37,673 nt of DNA from an uncultured Collinsella sp. (lineage in GTDB: Bacteria; Actinomycetota; Coriobacteriia; Coriobacteriales; Coriobacteriaceae), in assembly GCA_902494295.1 (NCBI GenBank), contig CABUSL010000005.1, positions 1 to 37,673 of the forward strand, written 5' to 3'. Both the position numbers and the translations under genes were made by a program. A model generated the notes under the pieces. The model searched no databases and was not told the DNA's origin. It worked only from the letters and a program-made list of their open reading frames with translations. This document shows, one piece after another, positions 37,312 to 37,673 of the stretch. Each line of letters starts with the position of its first letter. Within the stretch, counting starts at the first letter, position 1.

Positions 37312-37349
37312 GGGCTCTGTTCCTTATGGGACAGGGCCCGTTTCTTTTT
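37312..37349 (+). terminator. Rho-independent terminator of tRNA-Thr
   Basis: GGGCTCTGTTCC pairs with GGGACAGGGCCC (two wobbles) around a 4-base loop, followed by a T-rich tail. Confidence 0.9.
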
Positions 37350-37392
37350 AGGTGGTGTGCCATTGGGTCAGCGCCCATTCCGTTTTCGGTTT

Positions 37393-37449
37393 GTCTCAAT
37401 CTGTAACACGAAGAGGCTGAAAACCGTTCTAACTGTTACAGAATGAGAC
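37393..37449 (+). repeat. TGTAACA hairpin, copy 1
   Basis: GTCTCAATCTGTAACA (37393-37408) pairs with TGTTACAGAATGAGAC (37434-37449) at 15 of 16 positions around a 25-base loop. A second copy with altered outer arms lies 23 bases downstream. Confidence 0.7.
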
Positions 37450-37472
37450 GTAAGCTGGGGTCTCTGCGTAAT

Positions 37473-37529
37473 ATCTCGATTTGTAACAGATAGGGGAGAA
37501 AAAATTCTCTAGATGTTACAGATCGAGAT
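37473..37529 (+). repeat. TGTAACA hairpin, copy 2
   Basis: ATCTCGATTTGTAACA (37473-37488) pairs with TGTTACAGATCGAGAT (37514-37529), with one wobble. An inner stem GGAGAA/TTCTCT can extend it. Same spacing and length (57 bases) as copy 1. Confidence 0.7.
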
Positions 37530-37560
37530 AAAGGCCGGACTGGTCCCAGTCATCCTGGTC

Positions 37561-37673
37561 GAGCGTGGCTTATCGGACATACGAGCGTGGATAATCTCCC
37601 GCTTAGTGAATGAGCGTGGATAATCTCCCACTTTGGGCCCAGTGGCACGCCAAAAGTGGGAGATTATCCACTA
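37561..37673 (+). repeat. GAGCGTGGATAATCTCCC repeats and inverted repeat at the window end
   Basis: GAGCGTGGATAATCTCCC occurs at 37583-37600 and 37612-37629, with a decayed copy at 37561-37574. From 37616, GTGGATAATCTCCCACTTT is exactly inverted at 37653-37671, a 19-bp perfect stem with an 18-base loop. No gene is seen from 37302 to the end of the window. Confidence 0.7.

Noticed and set aside
37561..37673. CRISPR array at the window end
   Set aside because: Repeats are few, unevenly spaced, partly inverted, and no cas genes are near; better explained as palindromic repeats.

Overview
The window reads as a chromosomal segment of a high-GC, anaerobic Coriobacteriia-type actinobacterium, most like Collinsella. 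This rests on a G+C-rich coding style with Firmicutes-like gene order (veg-ispE; disA-ispD-ispF-cysS-rlmB-yacP), a giant oxygen-sensitive-type dehydratase activase, and a ThrE-type exporter. The genus is an inference and was not tested by a database search. Almost every gene is on the plus strand. The exceptions are one tRNA-Val and a block of three minus-strand genes, mntP-hipB-hipA.

Layout. 1-3007: end of an arginine biosynthesis cluster (argJ partial, argB, argD). 3008-3879: a non-coding region with tRNA-Val on the minus strand and decayed tRNA-like duplications. 3880-11403: asnB, a MurE-type ligase, a HAD phosphatase, murI, rph, rdgB and dtd (amino-acid and wall precursors, RNA and nucleotide quality control). 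11404-15917: veg-ispE, tRNA-Pro, tatA, greA, and a lysS carrying an extra C-terminal tRNA-binding domain. 15918-18949: a ThrE-type exporter and a DUF2798-like membrane protein, separated by intergenic regions packed with palindromes. 18950-24062: a two-gene unit of a 1479-residue tandem activase/dehydratase-type protein and a TetR regulator, preceded by a perfect 21-bp palindrome. 24255-28569: clpC and pepD. 28696-31180 (minus): hipA, hipB and mntP, with three near-identical operator-like sites before hipB. 31402-37002: disA-ispD-ispF-cysS-rlmB-yacP. 37003-37673: tRNA-Thr between a partial tRNA copy and several hairpin repeats.

How the genes work together. The MurE-type ligase and MurI serve peptidoglycan precursors. 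IspE, IspD and IspF are three steps of the MEP isoprenoid pathway, split over two loci. Rph, RdgB, Dtd, RlmB, YacP, LysS and CysS serve RNA and translation. DisA makes the second messenger c-di-AMP. ClpC is the stress unfoldase.

Most unusual content. The coding part is largely housekeeping; the unexplained signal is in the intergenic DNA. (1) A family of about 100-bp nested hairpins has a conserved core with TTTCAA boxes and completely different but perfectly paired outer arms. There is one copy after lysS and two abutting copies after cysS. (2) A 28-nt palindrome occurs twice with compensatory changes, after dtd and after lysS. (3) A REP-like palindrome occurs twice with the shared loop GGGACAGGTT. 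(4) Two further hairpin families lie at the window end. (5) tRNA fragments are duplicated near tRNA-Val and tRNA-Thr. No transposase, integrase or CRISPR array is visible.
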